DNA of 64,000 nucleotides from assembly GCA_000434295.1 (NCBI GenBank), contig HF994935.1:1-64000 (forward strand), read 5' to 3'. Source of the DNA: Acetobacter sp. CAG:977 (lineage in GTDB: Bacteria > Pseudomonadota > Alphaproteobacteria > CAAGCB01 > CAG-977). The notes beneath the pieces are model-generated. The model saw nothing but the letters and a program-made list of their open reading frames with translations, had not been told where the DNA came from and did no database searches. A program made the position numbers and the translations under genes. Positions 51,147 to 60,112 of the stretch are shown here, piece after piece (the stretch's first letter is position 1; each line of letters begins with the position of its first letter).

Positions 51147-54017
51147 TTAGATTTTTCCCAGTCCTTTTAAGATTTTTTCCGCCGAGAACGGCCAATCGCG
51201 AATCCAAACGCCGCAAGCATTATGTATGGCAATTGCCAAAGCGGGCGCGGCGCCGTTTGTCGCCAGTTCTGAAATGGATTTTCCGCCGTAAGGTCCGTCG
51301 GGATCGTCCGTAAAGACCATGGGCGCTTGGAAATCTTTGGGCAAATCATAGATGGTGGGCGGGTTGTAATCCAACAAATTGTCGTTTAAGGGCTTTCCGT
51401 TTTTATCCAGAATAATCCCTTCGTACAACGAATGCCCGATGGATTTCAGGACACCGCCGAAAACCTGTCCTTCTGCCAGTTCTGGGTTAATCGGCGTTCC
51501 GCAATCCTGCAAAGCGTAGAATTTGCGAACGTCGACGTGTCCCGTTCGTGTATTGACGCCGACTTCGGCGAAATAGGCGCCGTAGGGGATGGCGTGGCTT
51601 TCGGTTACAAAGGAACCGATGCCTTGCAGTTGTCCCGAACCGTGTCCCGTTGTCGTGTTGTAAGCGATTTGAGCGTACGAGATTTCGCCTTTTTTGCCTT
51701 TGACGGTTGCGGGATAGGCGAGTTCAAGGTCTTCGACGGGTTCGTCGAGGTATTCGGCGGCTTTTTCCAATATTTTTTTCTTCATGTCTTCGGCAGCCAG
51801 ACGTGCGGCGTTTCCGCTGAAGAATGTTCCGCTTGACGCATATGCGCCGGTATCAAACGGCGTATGGTCGGTGTCGCCCGACATGACGGTAACCTGAGTA
51901 TAAGGGACGCACAGGACTTCCGCCGCGCATTTCGCCATGACGGTATCCAGCCCCGTTCCGATGTCGGCAGCACCCGAATGCAATGAAAATCCGCCGTCCG
52001 CCAGCATCAGGATATGGGCGTTCGAATGATCCAGCCCCGGCAAACCCGACCCTTGCTGGATGATGGCGACGCCTTTGCCGATTTTAACGTCGGGATCGTC
52101 CGAGGTTTCTTCGGTTCCCCAGTGAATCATTTCCGCGCCTTGAGTCAGAGCTTTGTCCAGCCCGCAGCTTTTAACCAAAGCGGGGGTTCCTTCGCGCCCT
52201 TCGCCCAGACAACGCAGAATTTCCAGAAAAGCACCTTCGTGAACCATGTTTTTGCGCAACAACTCTATTTGGTCGATGCCCAACTGTTCCGCCAGCTCGG
52301 CGACCGTGCACTGAAGGGCGAACGCTCCTTTGGGAGCGCCGTATCCTTGATAAGCGCCCGTCGGCATAATGTTGGAATAATAAATTTTAACGGTGAAATA
52401 CATATTCGGGCACAAGAACAGCGGCAGGTTTTTCGAACATGCGTTCATCGGTACGGTCAGAGCATGAGCGCCGAACGGCCCCGTATTGGCTTCATTGTCC
52501 ATTTGAATGGCGGTAAAAGTCCCGTCTTTTTTAGCGCCGATTTTAACGCGCACGCGCATCGGTTTGCGCGAAGAACAGGTATTGAATTCCTGAGCGCGGG
52601 TATAACGGTAATAGACGGGGCGTCCCGTTCGGTACGTCGCAACGGCGGCGACGTCTTCCAAAATGACGTCCTGTTTGGAACCGAATCCGCCGCCGACGCG
52701 TTCTTTGATAACGTGGACTTTGGTTTCGGGAATGCCCAATATTTTGGCGACAATGCGGCGCAGATGGAACGGAACCTGCGTCGAAGCGTGAATGACCAGA
52801 CGGTCGCCCTGCATTTTGGTATAAACGACGTGCGGTTCCGTCGGCGTGCATTGGATTTGCGTGGTTGAAAACGTACGGTCAATAATGACGTCGGCTTCTT
52901 TAAAGCCTTTTTCAACGTCGCCGATGCCGCCTTTGACGCTGGCAGCCAGATTGTGATGAGGATCGGCGTGTATGGGGAACGGATAGTGGATTTTTCCGTC
53001 GTCGGGCAGAGCGTTTTTATTGTATTCGTCCAAATCTTCCGGAGCACCGACGCCGTAAGTGACGAACGCCTTGTGAATGATCGGCGCATCGGAAGCGGCG
53101 GCTTCGTCCCACGTAAAGACGGGTTTTAAAACTTCGTATTCGACGCGGATTTTTGCCAAAGCCTCATCGGCGGCTTCTTCCGTTTCCGCGACGACGGCGG
53201 CAACGCGGTCTCCGACATAGCAAAGCTTTTTGTTAAACAGACGGCGATCGTGCGGCGACGGTTCGGGCGCCCCTTGTCCCGCGTTGGTGTAATAAACGTC
53301 GGGGCAGTTCTGATAAGTGATAATGGTGACGACGCCCGGAACTTTTTCGGCTTCGGAAATGTTGATGGACTTGATATAGGCATGGGCGTAAGGGCTTTGC
53401 AGCATTTTTAAAATGCAGGCATCGGGGTCAACCATGTCTTCGACAAACGCCTTGTGTCCCGCGACCAGCTGATGTCCGTCAATTTTGCGGCGCAATTTTC
53501 CGACTTCGCGCAAATCGGGACGATACTCTTTATAGCCTTCGGGCTTTAAAGAAGGATCCGCCATTCGTTTTTTTGCCAATTCGACGGCTTTGTAAAACGG
53601 TTGGTATCCCGCCGAACGGCTGAACAAGCCCGACAAAGCGTCGGTTACTTCGTCTTTTGTCGGGTTCGCGGAACGTTCAAACAGGTTCGTCAGCATCAAC
53701 GCGGCGGCGGGTGAATTGTACCCCGATTGTACCAGCCCGCAATCCACCATGGCGGATTGGACGGCGGACAAACCGTTGCCTTCGTTGACGGATTCGATGG
53801 TTCTGACGTCTTTTCCTTCCAACTGAGCCGCAATCAACAATCCGGCGTTGACGGTTTTTCCGTTTAAAATGACGGTATCCGAACCGCAAAATCCCTGATG
53901 GTTATCGCTGTCTCTTACGGATCTGCACCCGATTCTTTGCAAGAATTCCTGAGCGTTTTCGCCCGGTTCTACGGAAAATGTTTTTTTCAAGCCGTTCAGC
54001 GTAAAATTCAATTTCAT
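51147..54017 (-). CDS. xdhD: XdhD-like molybdenum hydroxylase, large subunit
   Basis: The 956-residue form (start 54017, AGGGAG seven bases upstream) has the length I recall for E. coli XdhD and aligns with it end to end by eye. Residues 1-170 are a ferredoxin-type domain that has lost its cluster ligands: only C31 and C44 remain in the first part, VQSGYNSP replaces CGFCTPG and SRSAGY replaces CRCTGY. The rest is the molybdopterin part: EPSPHDRRLFNKKLCYVGD, ERVGGGFGSKQDVILEDV, GAYQGYGAPKG, CGTPINPELAEGQVFGG. It is thought to be a selenium-dependent purine hydroxylase. It overlaps ygfM (ATGA). Confidence 0.93.
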   Translation of the reverse strand: MKLNFTLNGLKKTFSVEPGENAQEFLQRIGCRSVRDSDNHQGFCGSDTVILNGKTVNAGLLIAAQLEGKDVRTIESVNEGNGLSAVQSAMVDCGLVQSGYNSPAAALMLTNLFERSANPTKDEVTDALSGLFSRSAGYQPFYKAVELAKKRMADPSLKPEGYKEYRPDLREVGKLRRKIDGHQLVAGHKAFVEDMVDPDACILKMLQSPYAHAYIKSINISEAEKVPGVVTIITYQNCPDVYYTNAGQGAPEPSPHDRRLFNKKLCYVGDRVAAVVAETEEAADEALAKIRVEYEVLKPVFTWDEAAASDAPIIHKAFVTYGVGAPEDLDEYNKNALPDDGKIHYPFPIHADPHHNLAASVKGGIGDVEKGFKEADVIIDRTFSTTQIQCTPTEPHVVYTKMQGDRLVIHASTQVPFHLRRIVAKILGIPETKVHVIKERVGGGFGSKQDVILEDVAAVATYRTGRPVYYRYTRAQEFNTCSSRKPMRVRVKIGAKKDGTFTAIQMDNEANTGPFGAHALTVPMNACSKNLPLFLCPNMYFTVKIYYSNIMPTGAYQGYGAPKGAFALQCTVAELAEQLGIDQIELLRKNMVHEGAFLEILRCLGEGREGTPALVKSCGLDKALTQGAEMIHWGTEETSDDPDVKIGKGVAIIQQGSGLPGLDHSNAHILMLADGGFSLHSGAADIGTGLDTVMAKCAAEVLCVPYTQVTVMSGDTDHTPFDTGAYASSGTFFSGNAARLAAEDMKKKILEKAAEYLDEPVEDLELAYPATVKGKKGEISYAQIAYNTTTGHGSGQLQGIGSFVTESHAIPYGAYFAEVGVNTRTGHVDVRKFYALQDCGTPINPELAEGQVFGGVLKSIGHSLYEGIILDKNGKPLNDNLLDYNPPTIYDLPKDFQAPMVFTDDPDGPYGGKSISELATNGAAPALAIAIHNACGVWIRDWPFSAEKILKGLGKI

Positions 54018-54793
54018 GACATATCTCCCTGAGCAACTTTCAGGATGCATTCTGCAGCCAACACGCCGATGATATAGGTTTTAAAGTCCGCCGACGTTCT
54101 GTAATCGTCAAAGGACACGACGTCCTGAGAAATTATTTTTTCCAAGATATCGCGCTTGGGCAAAGCATTCCCGTTTAAGACGCGTTCGATTTGGACGGGG
54201 TGTTCTATTTTTCCGCCGTCCTGAGCATAAGCCAAAGAAATTTTTCCGTTTTTAAAGGCGGCGGCGACGCTGACCAAAGCAACACCCTGAGCCGTTACCG
54301 AATGTTTTGCGCTTGCGGCGCGAACGTTTAAGGGAAGGCGGACGTTTAAAATCAGGTTGTCCGCCAAAGACAAAACGTATTCTTCGACGGGGACGACTTT
54401 TCCGTTGGCCAGCACCAAATCGGCGCCGACGGCGATCAGATAGGGAATCATGGGAAAGCAAGCCTGTTTTGCGGCAATGGTTCCGCCGATGGTGCCTTGA
54501 TTGCGCAGGTTTCTGTTTTTTAACAGGAAAATGTTTTCCTTAAAATCTTCGGGCGTTGTTTCGGCATCCAACAAATCCTGCAACGTTGTGCAAGCCCCGA
54601 TAATCAGCATATCGTTTGATTTTTCGGATTTCGTCAGGTTTAACCCTTCCAGACTGATGACCTTTTGAGGCGCCAGCCCCGATCTGGAAGAATTGATCCA
54701 CGCACCGCCCGCCATAAAAACGGCATCGGGGTTTTTGATTTTCAATTCGACGGCTTCGGCGACGGTGTCCGGTTTGAAAAATTCCGTTATCAT
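54014..54793 (-). CDS. ygfM: FAD-binding subunit of the XdhD enzyme
   Basis: This 259-residue protein is the FAD subunit of a molybdenum hydroxylase. It shows FFKPDTVAEAVELK, the first FAD motif FMAGGAWINSSRSG and the second NLRNQGTIGGTIAAKQ. Its length equals that remembered for E. coli YgfM. The start at 54793 has AGAGG five bases upstream. The overlap with xdhD supports a complex. The third partner of the E. coli system (YgfK) is not in the window. Confidence 0.9.
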   Translation of the reverse strand: MITEFFKPDTVAEAVELKIKNPDAVFMAGGAWINSSRSGLAPQKVISLEGLNLTKSEKSNDMLIIGACTTLQDLLDAETTPEDFKENIFLLKNRNLRNQGTIGGTIAAKQACFPMIPYLIAVGADLVLANGKVVPVEEYVLSLADNLILNVRLPLNVRAASAKHSVTAQGVALVSVAAAFKNGKISLAYAQDGGKIEHPVQIERVLNGNALPKRDILEKIISQDVVSFDDYRTSADFKTYIIGVLAAECILKVAQGDMS

Positions 54794-54862
54794 AATGACC
54801 TCTGAAAAATGATTTGGGACATTATAGGGAATTTTTATCAAAAGAAAAAGTTTTTCCCCGAA

Positions 54863-55618
54863 CTATAAATAAATCTCGTTTTTTGTCCGACCTTTGACGG
54901 TGTTTTTCAACAATTCTTCGACATGGTTTAAAACGGGTTCGGGCAGAGCGCGGGCTTTGGCGGAACACAGGCGGACACAGCGCATGCACATAAAGCATTT
55001 TAAAGCATCCGTCGTATTCGGCGCGTTCAAAGGAATGGCGGCGGCGGGGCAGTTTTCGGCACACAGCCCGCATTTAATGCAGGCGCTTGATACCAACGGC
55101 GCAACGCCTGCCGTCGGCGCGTCGCGATAAGGGCGATGTCCGGGGACTTCGGGCTCGGTAAAGTCTTTGCGCATGATTTTATCGGCGGCGTTTTTGGCAA
55201 ACGCGTCGATTTGCGTTAAATCGTCGGCATCGGGACGTCCTTCGGCGACCGAAGGCACGACGGAATGACGCGCGACAAACGCCGCGGAAGCAATCGTCTT
55301 AAAGCCTTGAGCTTTCAAAATATCGTTTGTTTCCAATAAAGCGTCTTCAACGGCTCTGGCGCCAAAGACGGCAACGCTGAGCGCGCAAGTACCGTTCGCG
55401 CGGCACATTTTTAAGGCTTCGGCGGCTTTTGCGGGGATTCTGCCGGCAAAAACCGGCATGGCGACCACGGCGGTGTCTTTTGCATCGAAATCAAAAGATT
55501 TAAGCGACTGAACGGTTAAATCGATGCTTTTAAATTCTAAATCCAATGATGCGGCGATTCGTTCGGCGATTTGCTTTGTCGAACCGGTCGGGCTGAAATG
55601 AAGCGCAAAAACCGTCAT
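54863..55618 (-). CDS. EFR1-type flavodoxin-ferredoxin electron carrier
   Basis: This 251-residue protein fuses a flavodoxin-like domain (FSPTGSTKQIAERIAASL, with the phosphate loop SPTGSTK) to a two-cluster ferredoxin end. The ferredoxin part has CIKCGLCAENCPAAAIPLN (about 180-200) and CFMCMRCVRLCSAKARALPE, eight Cys in the usual CxxCxxCxxxC spacing. It can carry low-potential electrons. It starts five bases after the esterase stop and lies upstream of ygfM-xdhD, so it may feed or drain that enzyme, an inference. Confidence 0.88.
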   Translation of the reverse strand: MTVFALHFSPTGSTKQIAERIAASLDLEFKSIDLTVQSLKSFDFDAKDTAVVAMPVFAGRIPAKAAEALKMCRANGTCALSVAVFGARAVEDALLETNDILKAQGFKTIASAAFVARHSVVPSVAEGRPDADDLTQIDAFAKNAADKIMRKDFTEPEVPGHRPYRDAPTAGVAPLVSSACIKCGLCAENCPAAAIPLNAPNTTDALKCFMCMRCVRLCSAKARALPEPVLNHVEELLKNTVKGRTKNEIYL

Positions 55619-55623
55619 GAGCT

Positions 55624-56376
55624 TTAATCCAAAACGCGGTCAAGGAAATAAGGCAATTGGACGTACCACCAATTCCAATCGTGGTTCACGTCTTTTCCCC
55701 AAATATCGACAAAGGCGGGGATATGCTTTTCTTCCAAGATATGTTTTAAGGCAAGAGTTTCTTCAATCATGGGATCTTCCCAAGCCCCCTGTCCGACGCA
55801 AAAAACCAATCGTGCTTTGCGCATTTCGTCCAGCAGGCGTTCGTCCGTCAGATTGGGCAGAAAATCCAGAACCGAGTTAAAATAAACGACTTCGTCCATA
55901 TACCCGCCCATAAAGTAGCGAGAGCTGTAAAGTCCGCTCAACGCAATGACGGAATCCAACAAATCGGGACGTCTGAAGAACATCAGCGCGCTGTGAAACG
56001 CGCCCATCGAGCACCCCGTCGCCATGATTCCGATTTCTTTTCCGCCGTTGGCGTCGCGGCTGATTTCCTTTAAGCGGGGGACGAATTCTTCCGTAACATA
56101 GTTGAAATAACGTTCGTGCAGACGAATGCGGTCGTACGGATTTCCGTCTTTGTCGTCCCAAGTATGTTCGTCAATGCCGTCAACGCAGAACAGCTGGATT
56201 CTGCCGTCATCGATATAAGGGCGGCACACGTCGACCATGCCGTGGTATTCATAATGCCAAAACCTGCCCGAGCCGGGAGGAAAAACCAATACGGGTTTTC
56301 CCGTATGCCCGTAGACTTTGAATTCCATGTCGCGTTCCAAAGCGTGGCTGTATTCTTTGAAGTATTCTTCTTTCAT
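55624..56376 (-). CDS. Esterase of the putative D/Ig85 family
   Basis: This 250-residue alpha/beta hydrolase has PVLVFPPGSGRFWHYEYHGM as its oxyanion region, the nucleophile elbow GCSMGAFHS (Ser about residue 120), an acid in the VGQGAWEDPMIE area and the His in GKDVNHDWNWW. No signal peptide is present. It lies 11 nt downstream of the ATP-grasp gene. This esterase-ATP-grasp pairing suggests a shared pathway involving an ester or amide product. Confidence 0.86.
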   Translation of the reverse strand: MKEEYFKEYSHALERDMEFKVYGHTGKPVLVFPPGSGRFWHYEYHGMVDVCRPYIDDGRIQLFCVDGIDEHTWDDKDGNPYDRIRLHERYFNYVTEEFVPRLKEISRDANGGKEIGIMATGCSMGAFHSALMFFRRPDLLDSVIALSGLYSSRYFMGGYMDEVVYFNSVLDFLPNLTDERLLDEMRKARLVFCVGQGAWEDPMIEETLALKHILEEKHIPAFVDIWGKDVNHDWNWWYVQLPYFLDRVLD

Positions 56377-56387
56377 ATTTCAAATCC

Positions 56388-57551
56388 TTATAGTCGGGCG
56401 TTGATGGCGTTGATGATATTGATGATTTCTTCGCGGGAATCGGCATAAATCAAATAAACGTGGTCGCCCATTGCCCGAGCCGTAATGCCGGTAATTTCCA
56501 TATCTTCCATGATATGATTTCCGAAACGTTCCATGACTTCTTCATGGCTGAGGGCATAGCGGAAACGGTGTTTGCGGCTGGCGTATCCCGAATAGCGGCG
56601 TTGTTTTGTGTTTTCGTCCGACCAACCTTTGATCAGGATGTCCGCCCACAGTTTATAAACGTCCAAATCGTGGGAAGCCTGATAGATTTCGGTAATCATG
56701 CCGCCGGGCGGGCGCATATTGACTTCCAACGCCATGATTTTCCCTTCGTCCGTGCGGAAAAATTCAAAATGGAAGAAAGTGTTTTTAATGCCGTACGCTT
56801 TAACGATTTTTGTACCGGCTTCCTTGACGTCCTTTGCCATTTCGGGTTCGGAACGGTACATGATGCAATCGTCGTTGACGACCGTATCCATCAGAGATTG
56901 GTGATAGATTTGGCTGGCGCAAAAACGAATGTCGCCGTTGATGTCGGTAATGCCGTCAAAGGTTTCGACGTGACCGTTGATGAATTCTTCCATAATATAG
57001 GGGACGTTTTCCGGCTTTTGAGCAAAAAAGTCCGCCATTTCCTGTTCGTTGTGAAGCGTATAAGTATCGGTGGCGCCGACGCCGTCATCGGGTTTGACGA
57101 CGACGGGAAAGCCGTTTTCGTCCGTAAAGGCTTTGCCTTCGGCAAACGTTGCGGGCAGGCACCATTTTGCGGCGGGAACGCCGGCCTTTTTGAAAAAGGC
57201 TTTCATTCTGGATTTTTGTTTATGATCCATAATTTCGGGATACTTGATGCCGTTGATATTGAAATCGGTACGCAATTTTGCTTCGGTAATCAGCCAGAAT
57301 TCGTTGTTTGAGCGAATGGCGTCGATTCTTCCGTGCTTGAACGCCAAAAAGGCGCAGGCGCGATAAACCTGATCATAATCGCCCAGATTGTCAACGCGGT
57401 AGTATTCCGTCAAAGCTTCTTTTAATTCGGGGAGCAGCTCGTCATAAGGGGCATCCCCGATTCCCAACACATTGACGCCGTTTTGTTTTAAATGGTAACA
57501 AAACTTCCATCCGTAGTCGGGAAAGTTCGGAGAAAAATAAATAAAATTCAT
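56388..57551 (-). CDS. ATP-grasp ligase of unknown substrate
   Basis: This 387-residue protein has a preATP-grasp N-domain (FIYFSPNFPDYGWKFCYHLK) and an ATP-grasp core with FPVVVKPDDGVGATDTYTL, YIMEEFINGHVETFDGITD and metal-binding EVNMRPPGGM. It resembles carbamoyl-phosphate-synthase-type and carboxylate-amine ligases. It activates a carboxylate as acyl phosphate and joins it to an amine or similar nucleophile. Substrates cannot be read. It follows the nitroreductase gene by 25 nt and precedes the esterase. Confidence 0.87.
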   Translation of the reverse strand: MNFIYFSPNFPDYGWKFCYHLKQNGVNVLGIGDAPYDELLPELKEALTEYYRVDNLGDYDQVYRACAFLAFKHGRIDAIRSNNEFWLITEAKLRTDFNINGIKYPEIMDHKQKSRMKAFFKKAGVPAAKWCLPATFAEGKAFTDENGFPVVVKPDDGVGATDTYTLHNEQEMADFFAQKPENVPYIMEEFINGHVETFDGITDINGDIRFCASQIYHQSLMDTVVNDDCIMYRSEPEMAKDVKEAGTKIVKAYGIKNTFFHFEFFRTDEGKIMALEVNMRPPGGMITEIYQASHDLDVYKLWADILIKGWSDENTKQRRYSGYASRKHRFRYALSHEEVMERFGNHIMEDMEITGITARAMGDHVYLIYADSREEIINIINAINARL

Positions 57552-57576
57552 CGTCGTTCAGTCTTAAAAAAACGGC

Positions 57577-58092
57577 TTATCCGTTCCATTTGTTCATATG
57601 AATCAGTTCGGGATGGAACCTGTCGGCTTTGGGCAGGGGATCTGCGGGGTAGCCTGCGACCATCAGGGAATGGGGACGGATCGTGTCCGGCAGATTAAAC
57701 ATTTCTTTGACGGCACGGATACGTTCTTCTCTGGGATGGATTCCGATCCAAACGGAACCGATTCCTTTTGACAGGGCGCCCAGCATCATGTTTTCGATGC
57801 ATGCGCCGCAGTCTTGTTCCCAATAACCTTCGGATTTTTCGCGTTCGGCATCGGCGCACAACAATACGGCAAAGGCGGCGTCTTTTGCCATCGGAGCCGT
57901 TTCAAGGCGTTCGGAAAGCTCTTTTAACAATTTTTTGTCCGAAACGACCAAAAATTCCCAAATTTGTTGGTTTCTTGCGCTGGGGGCATACATTCCCGCC
58001 CTGATAATTTCGATAATGTCGCGTTCGGAAACGGTTTTGTCTGTGTATCGGCGGACGCTTCGGCGCGTCAAAAGGCCTTCCATCAATTCCAT
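57577..58092 (-). CDS. Nitroreductase-family FMN oxidoreductase
   Basis: This 171-residue protein has the family opening GLLTRRSVRRYTDKTV, the FMN-contact APSARNQQIWEFLVV, DCGACIENMMLGALSKGIG and GYPADPLPKADRFHPELIH. It is a dimeric FMN enzyme reducing nitro compounds, quinones or flavins. AAAGG precedes the ATG. It is the first gene of the close-packed minus-strand cluster that reaches 50172. Confidence 0.92.
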   Translation of the reverse strand: MELMEGLLTRRSVRRYTDKTVSERDIIEIIRAGMYAPSARNQQIWEFLVVSDKKLLKELSERLETAPMAKDAAFAVLLCADAEREKSEGYWEQDCGACIENMMLGALSKGIGSVWIGIHPREERIRAVKEMFNLPDTIRPHSLMVAGYPADPLPKADRFHPELIHMNKWNG

Positions 58093-58199
58093 TTTTATAA
58101 CCTTTCGTAAAAAAAATTATTTTTGCATTTTATCAGCTTTCTTATTTTATCGAAAGATGATAATTAAAAAGCGTTTCTTCTTTCTGGACGGAGGGCGGT

Positions 58200-58829
58200 A
58201 TGGATTGGTTCACCGATTATCTGCATTTCAGTTTGGCGTTGTTGGCAATCTGCGGCCCCCAATCGGCGATTCCCATTTTTGTTAATTTGACCGAAGGTAT
58301 GGGTACCCGCGAAAAATCGGGTATTGCCAGACAAGCGGGCATTACGGTTGCCTGCGTTTTGCTGTCTTCGGCTTTTTTCGGCAGCACGATTTTGGATATT
58401 TTCGGCGTCAGCCTGAATTCGTTTAGAATCGCCGGCGGAATATTGTTGCTTTCCATCGCCTTCGGCATGATGAAAGCAACCGAAAAACGCCATACCAAAG
58501 AAGAACAGGCCGAAGCCGAAAGCCGTGACGCCATCGGCGTTATGCCCATCGCTTTGCCGATTATTTCAGGGCCCGGCGGCATTTCCGCCGTCGTCATCGC
58601 GACACAGCTGGATAATTCTTTTTCTCATTTGATGGCGGTATGCATGGCGGGAATTACCGTTGCGACGATTTCGTGGATGTGCCTGCGTTTGGCGGATAAG
58701 CTTGCCGCTTTGCTGGGGCAGACGGGCTTGAACATCATCAGCCGTATTTTCGGTATGTTGCTTTCCGCCATCGGGATTGAATTCATTTATACGTCGTTAA
58801 AAGCGATGTTCCCCGCGTGGATCGCCTGA
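58200..58829 (+). CDS. marC: MarC-family membrane protein
   Basis: This 209-residue protein has six membrane helices and the MarC signatures GPQSAIPIFVNLTEGM at the N-terminus, SFRIAGGILLLSIAFGMM and the central MPIALPIISGPGGISAVVIA. A family role as amino acid or related exporter has been proposed but is not settled. GGAGG lies before the ATG. The last 33 bases overlap the 3' end of the convergent gene. Confidence 0.93.
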   Translation: MDWFTDYLHFSLALLAICGPQSAIPIFVNLTEGMGTREKSGIARQAGITVACVLLSSAFFGSTILDIFGVSLNSFRIAGGILLLSIAFGMMKATEKRHTKEEQAEAESRDAIGVMPIALPIISGPGGISAVVIATQLDNSFSHLMAVCMAGITVATISWMCLRLADKLAALLGQTGLNIISRIFGMLLSAIGIEFIYTSLKAMFPAWIA

Positions 58830-59438
58830 GCTCGTATCATCGTTTCTTGGGGGCGCTTTATAAATCGTAATTGCGATGACGGCAGCTCCGATTATGCCGA
58901 AAAGTATCAAAGCCATAAGGGAAAAGATAATCAAGATCCCCTTGGGCGATTCATAAATATAACTATAGGAATTGCGGCTTCCCGAAAGGAAAAGGTTGAT
59001 TTTTTTGCATTCGGTTTCGGCATCTGTCGAAAAATCGAAACGCTTCGGGAAATCCGTTTCTTCGGCGCCGTTTTTAAAAACGATTTTATAATAACTGCGG
59101 TGCCCTTTTTGAAACAGTTTCACTTTTTTTTCAATGGTGGCTTTTTTTATTTTTGACAGGTCGTATGTTTTGCTTAACCTGATTTCGGGTTGAGCGATCG
59201 TTGCCCGATAATAGCGGCATATTTTCGTTTCCGGTTCGCATGTGAAAAAAGTTTTGTTGTCTTCAAAAAAAACGACCCAAATCAGCAATAAAGAAAACCC
59301 CGCCGCCAGAAATTTTATGTTGCTCTTTGTTTCACCGGGCAAGGTTATTCTTTTTTTTCGCATGACAAAAAGCAACAGGAAAAAGACGGCATAAATCGCC
59401 AAAGTGAAAGTAACAATAATGTTTACAAAGGAAGACAT
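58797..59438 (-). CDS. Membrane protein of unknown function, paralogue 1
   Basis: This 213-residue protein has two N-terminal membrane helices (about 5-24 and 42-60), a soluble beta-rich middle (CEPETKICRYYRATIAQPEI, HRSYYKIVFKNGAEETDFP, STDAETECKKINLFLSG) and a C-terminal helix pair region at about 170-192. It is clearly related to the next gene upstream (59498). The middle looks like a DUF3592-type sensor or scaffold, weakly. The 3' end overlaps marC. Function unknown. Confidence 0.78.
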   Translation of the reverse strand: MSSFVNIIVTFTLAIYAVFFLLLFVMRKKRITLPGETKSNIKFLAAGFSLLLIWVVFFEDNKTFFTCEPETKICRYYRATIAQPEIRLSKTYDLSKIKKATIEKKVKLFQKGHRSYYKIVFKNGAEETDFPKRFDFSTDAETECKKINLFLSGSRNSYSYIYESPKGILIIFSLMALILFGIIGAAVIAITIYKAPPRNDDTSSGDPRGEHRF

Positions 59439-59497
59439 TTTCTTCTCCTTTTGTTTTTTGTCCGTGTGTTCGGCACGATGTCGCCGAATCTATTATT

Positions 59498-60103
59498 CTA
59501 TTTTTTTCGTGATTGAAGCAACAGCGAAGCTGCGAAAAGGGTCGTGCCGATTCCGAACGCCGTCAGAAAAATAAGAGCCATGAATAAAATAAAGTCAGAG
59601 CCGGAAGACGACGGTAACCGGCTGTAGACATAGTTTTTCGTTTCTCCGTTTAAAAAGCTTTTAAGCCGTTCGGCTTCTTTTTCGGCATCCGTTTGAATGA
59701 CAAAGGTCAAAGGAAAGGGAAAGCTTTTTTTGCCGTTTTTTAAAGTTATTTCGTAATAAGACCGCCTTATACCTTTCCAATTAGCCCTGTATTGCTTTTT
59801 GACGGATATTTCTTCGGTTTTTGGCAGAATGAAGCTTTGTTTCAGGAAAGGCTCGCTTCGGACGGCCGTCGTATGATAAAGACGGCACGTTTTCGTTTCG
59901 TAAGTACAGGAAACCAAAACGCCGCGGGGTTGCACGAAAGCAAACCAGACAATGCAAAATAAAAAGGCGAAAAACAAAAATTTGGAAGTCTTTTTCACAT
60001 TCTCGGGAATTTTTATTTTCTTTTTGTAAATGACAAGAAGGAGAATAATTAAAATCAGATAATTTATAGCGGCGAATCCGAGTATAAACGAATCTGCATT
60101 CAT
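59498..60103 (-). CDS. Membrane protein of unknown function, paralogue 2
   Basis: This 201-residue protein shares the layout of the 58797 protein: helices at about 6-25 and 42-60, CTYETKTCRLYHTTAVRSEP, RRSYYEITLKNGKKSFPFP, QTDAEKEAERLKSFLNGETK and a last helix at about 172-195. The two are tandem duplicates 59 nt apart, now strongly diverged. It lies nine bases after xerC on the same strand. Function unknown. Confidence 0.78.
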   Translation of the reverse strand: MNADSFILGFAAINYLILIILLLVIYKKKIKIPENVKKTSKFLFFAFLFCIVWFAFVQPRGVLVSCTYETKTCRLYHTTAVRSEPFLKQSFILPKTEEISVKKQYRANWKGIRRSYYEITLKNGKKSFPFPLTFVIQTDAEKEAERLKSFLNGETKNYVYSRLPSSSGSDFILFMALIFLTAFGIGTTLFAASLLLQSRKK

Positions 60104-60112
60104 GGATTTTCC

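Noticed and set aside
52014..52868. 284-codon plus-strand frame antisense to xdhD
   Set aside because: It mirrors the codon bias of xdhD and has no recognisable motif or ribosome binding site.
53500..54017. Loss of iron-sulfur ligands in XdhD as a local mutation or pseudogene sign
   Set aside because: The remembered E. coli XdhD sequence lacks the same ligands, so it is a property of the family, and the frame is intact.
56460..57311. 283-codon plus-strand frame antisense to the ATP-grasp gene
   Set aside because: The ATP-grasp protein has clear catalytic motifs; the antisense frame looks like a shadow.
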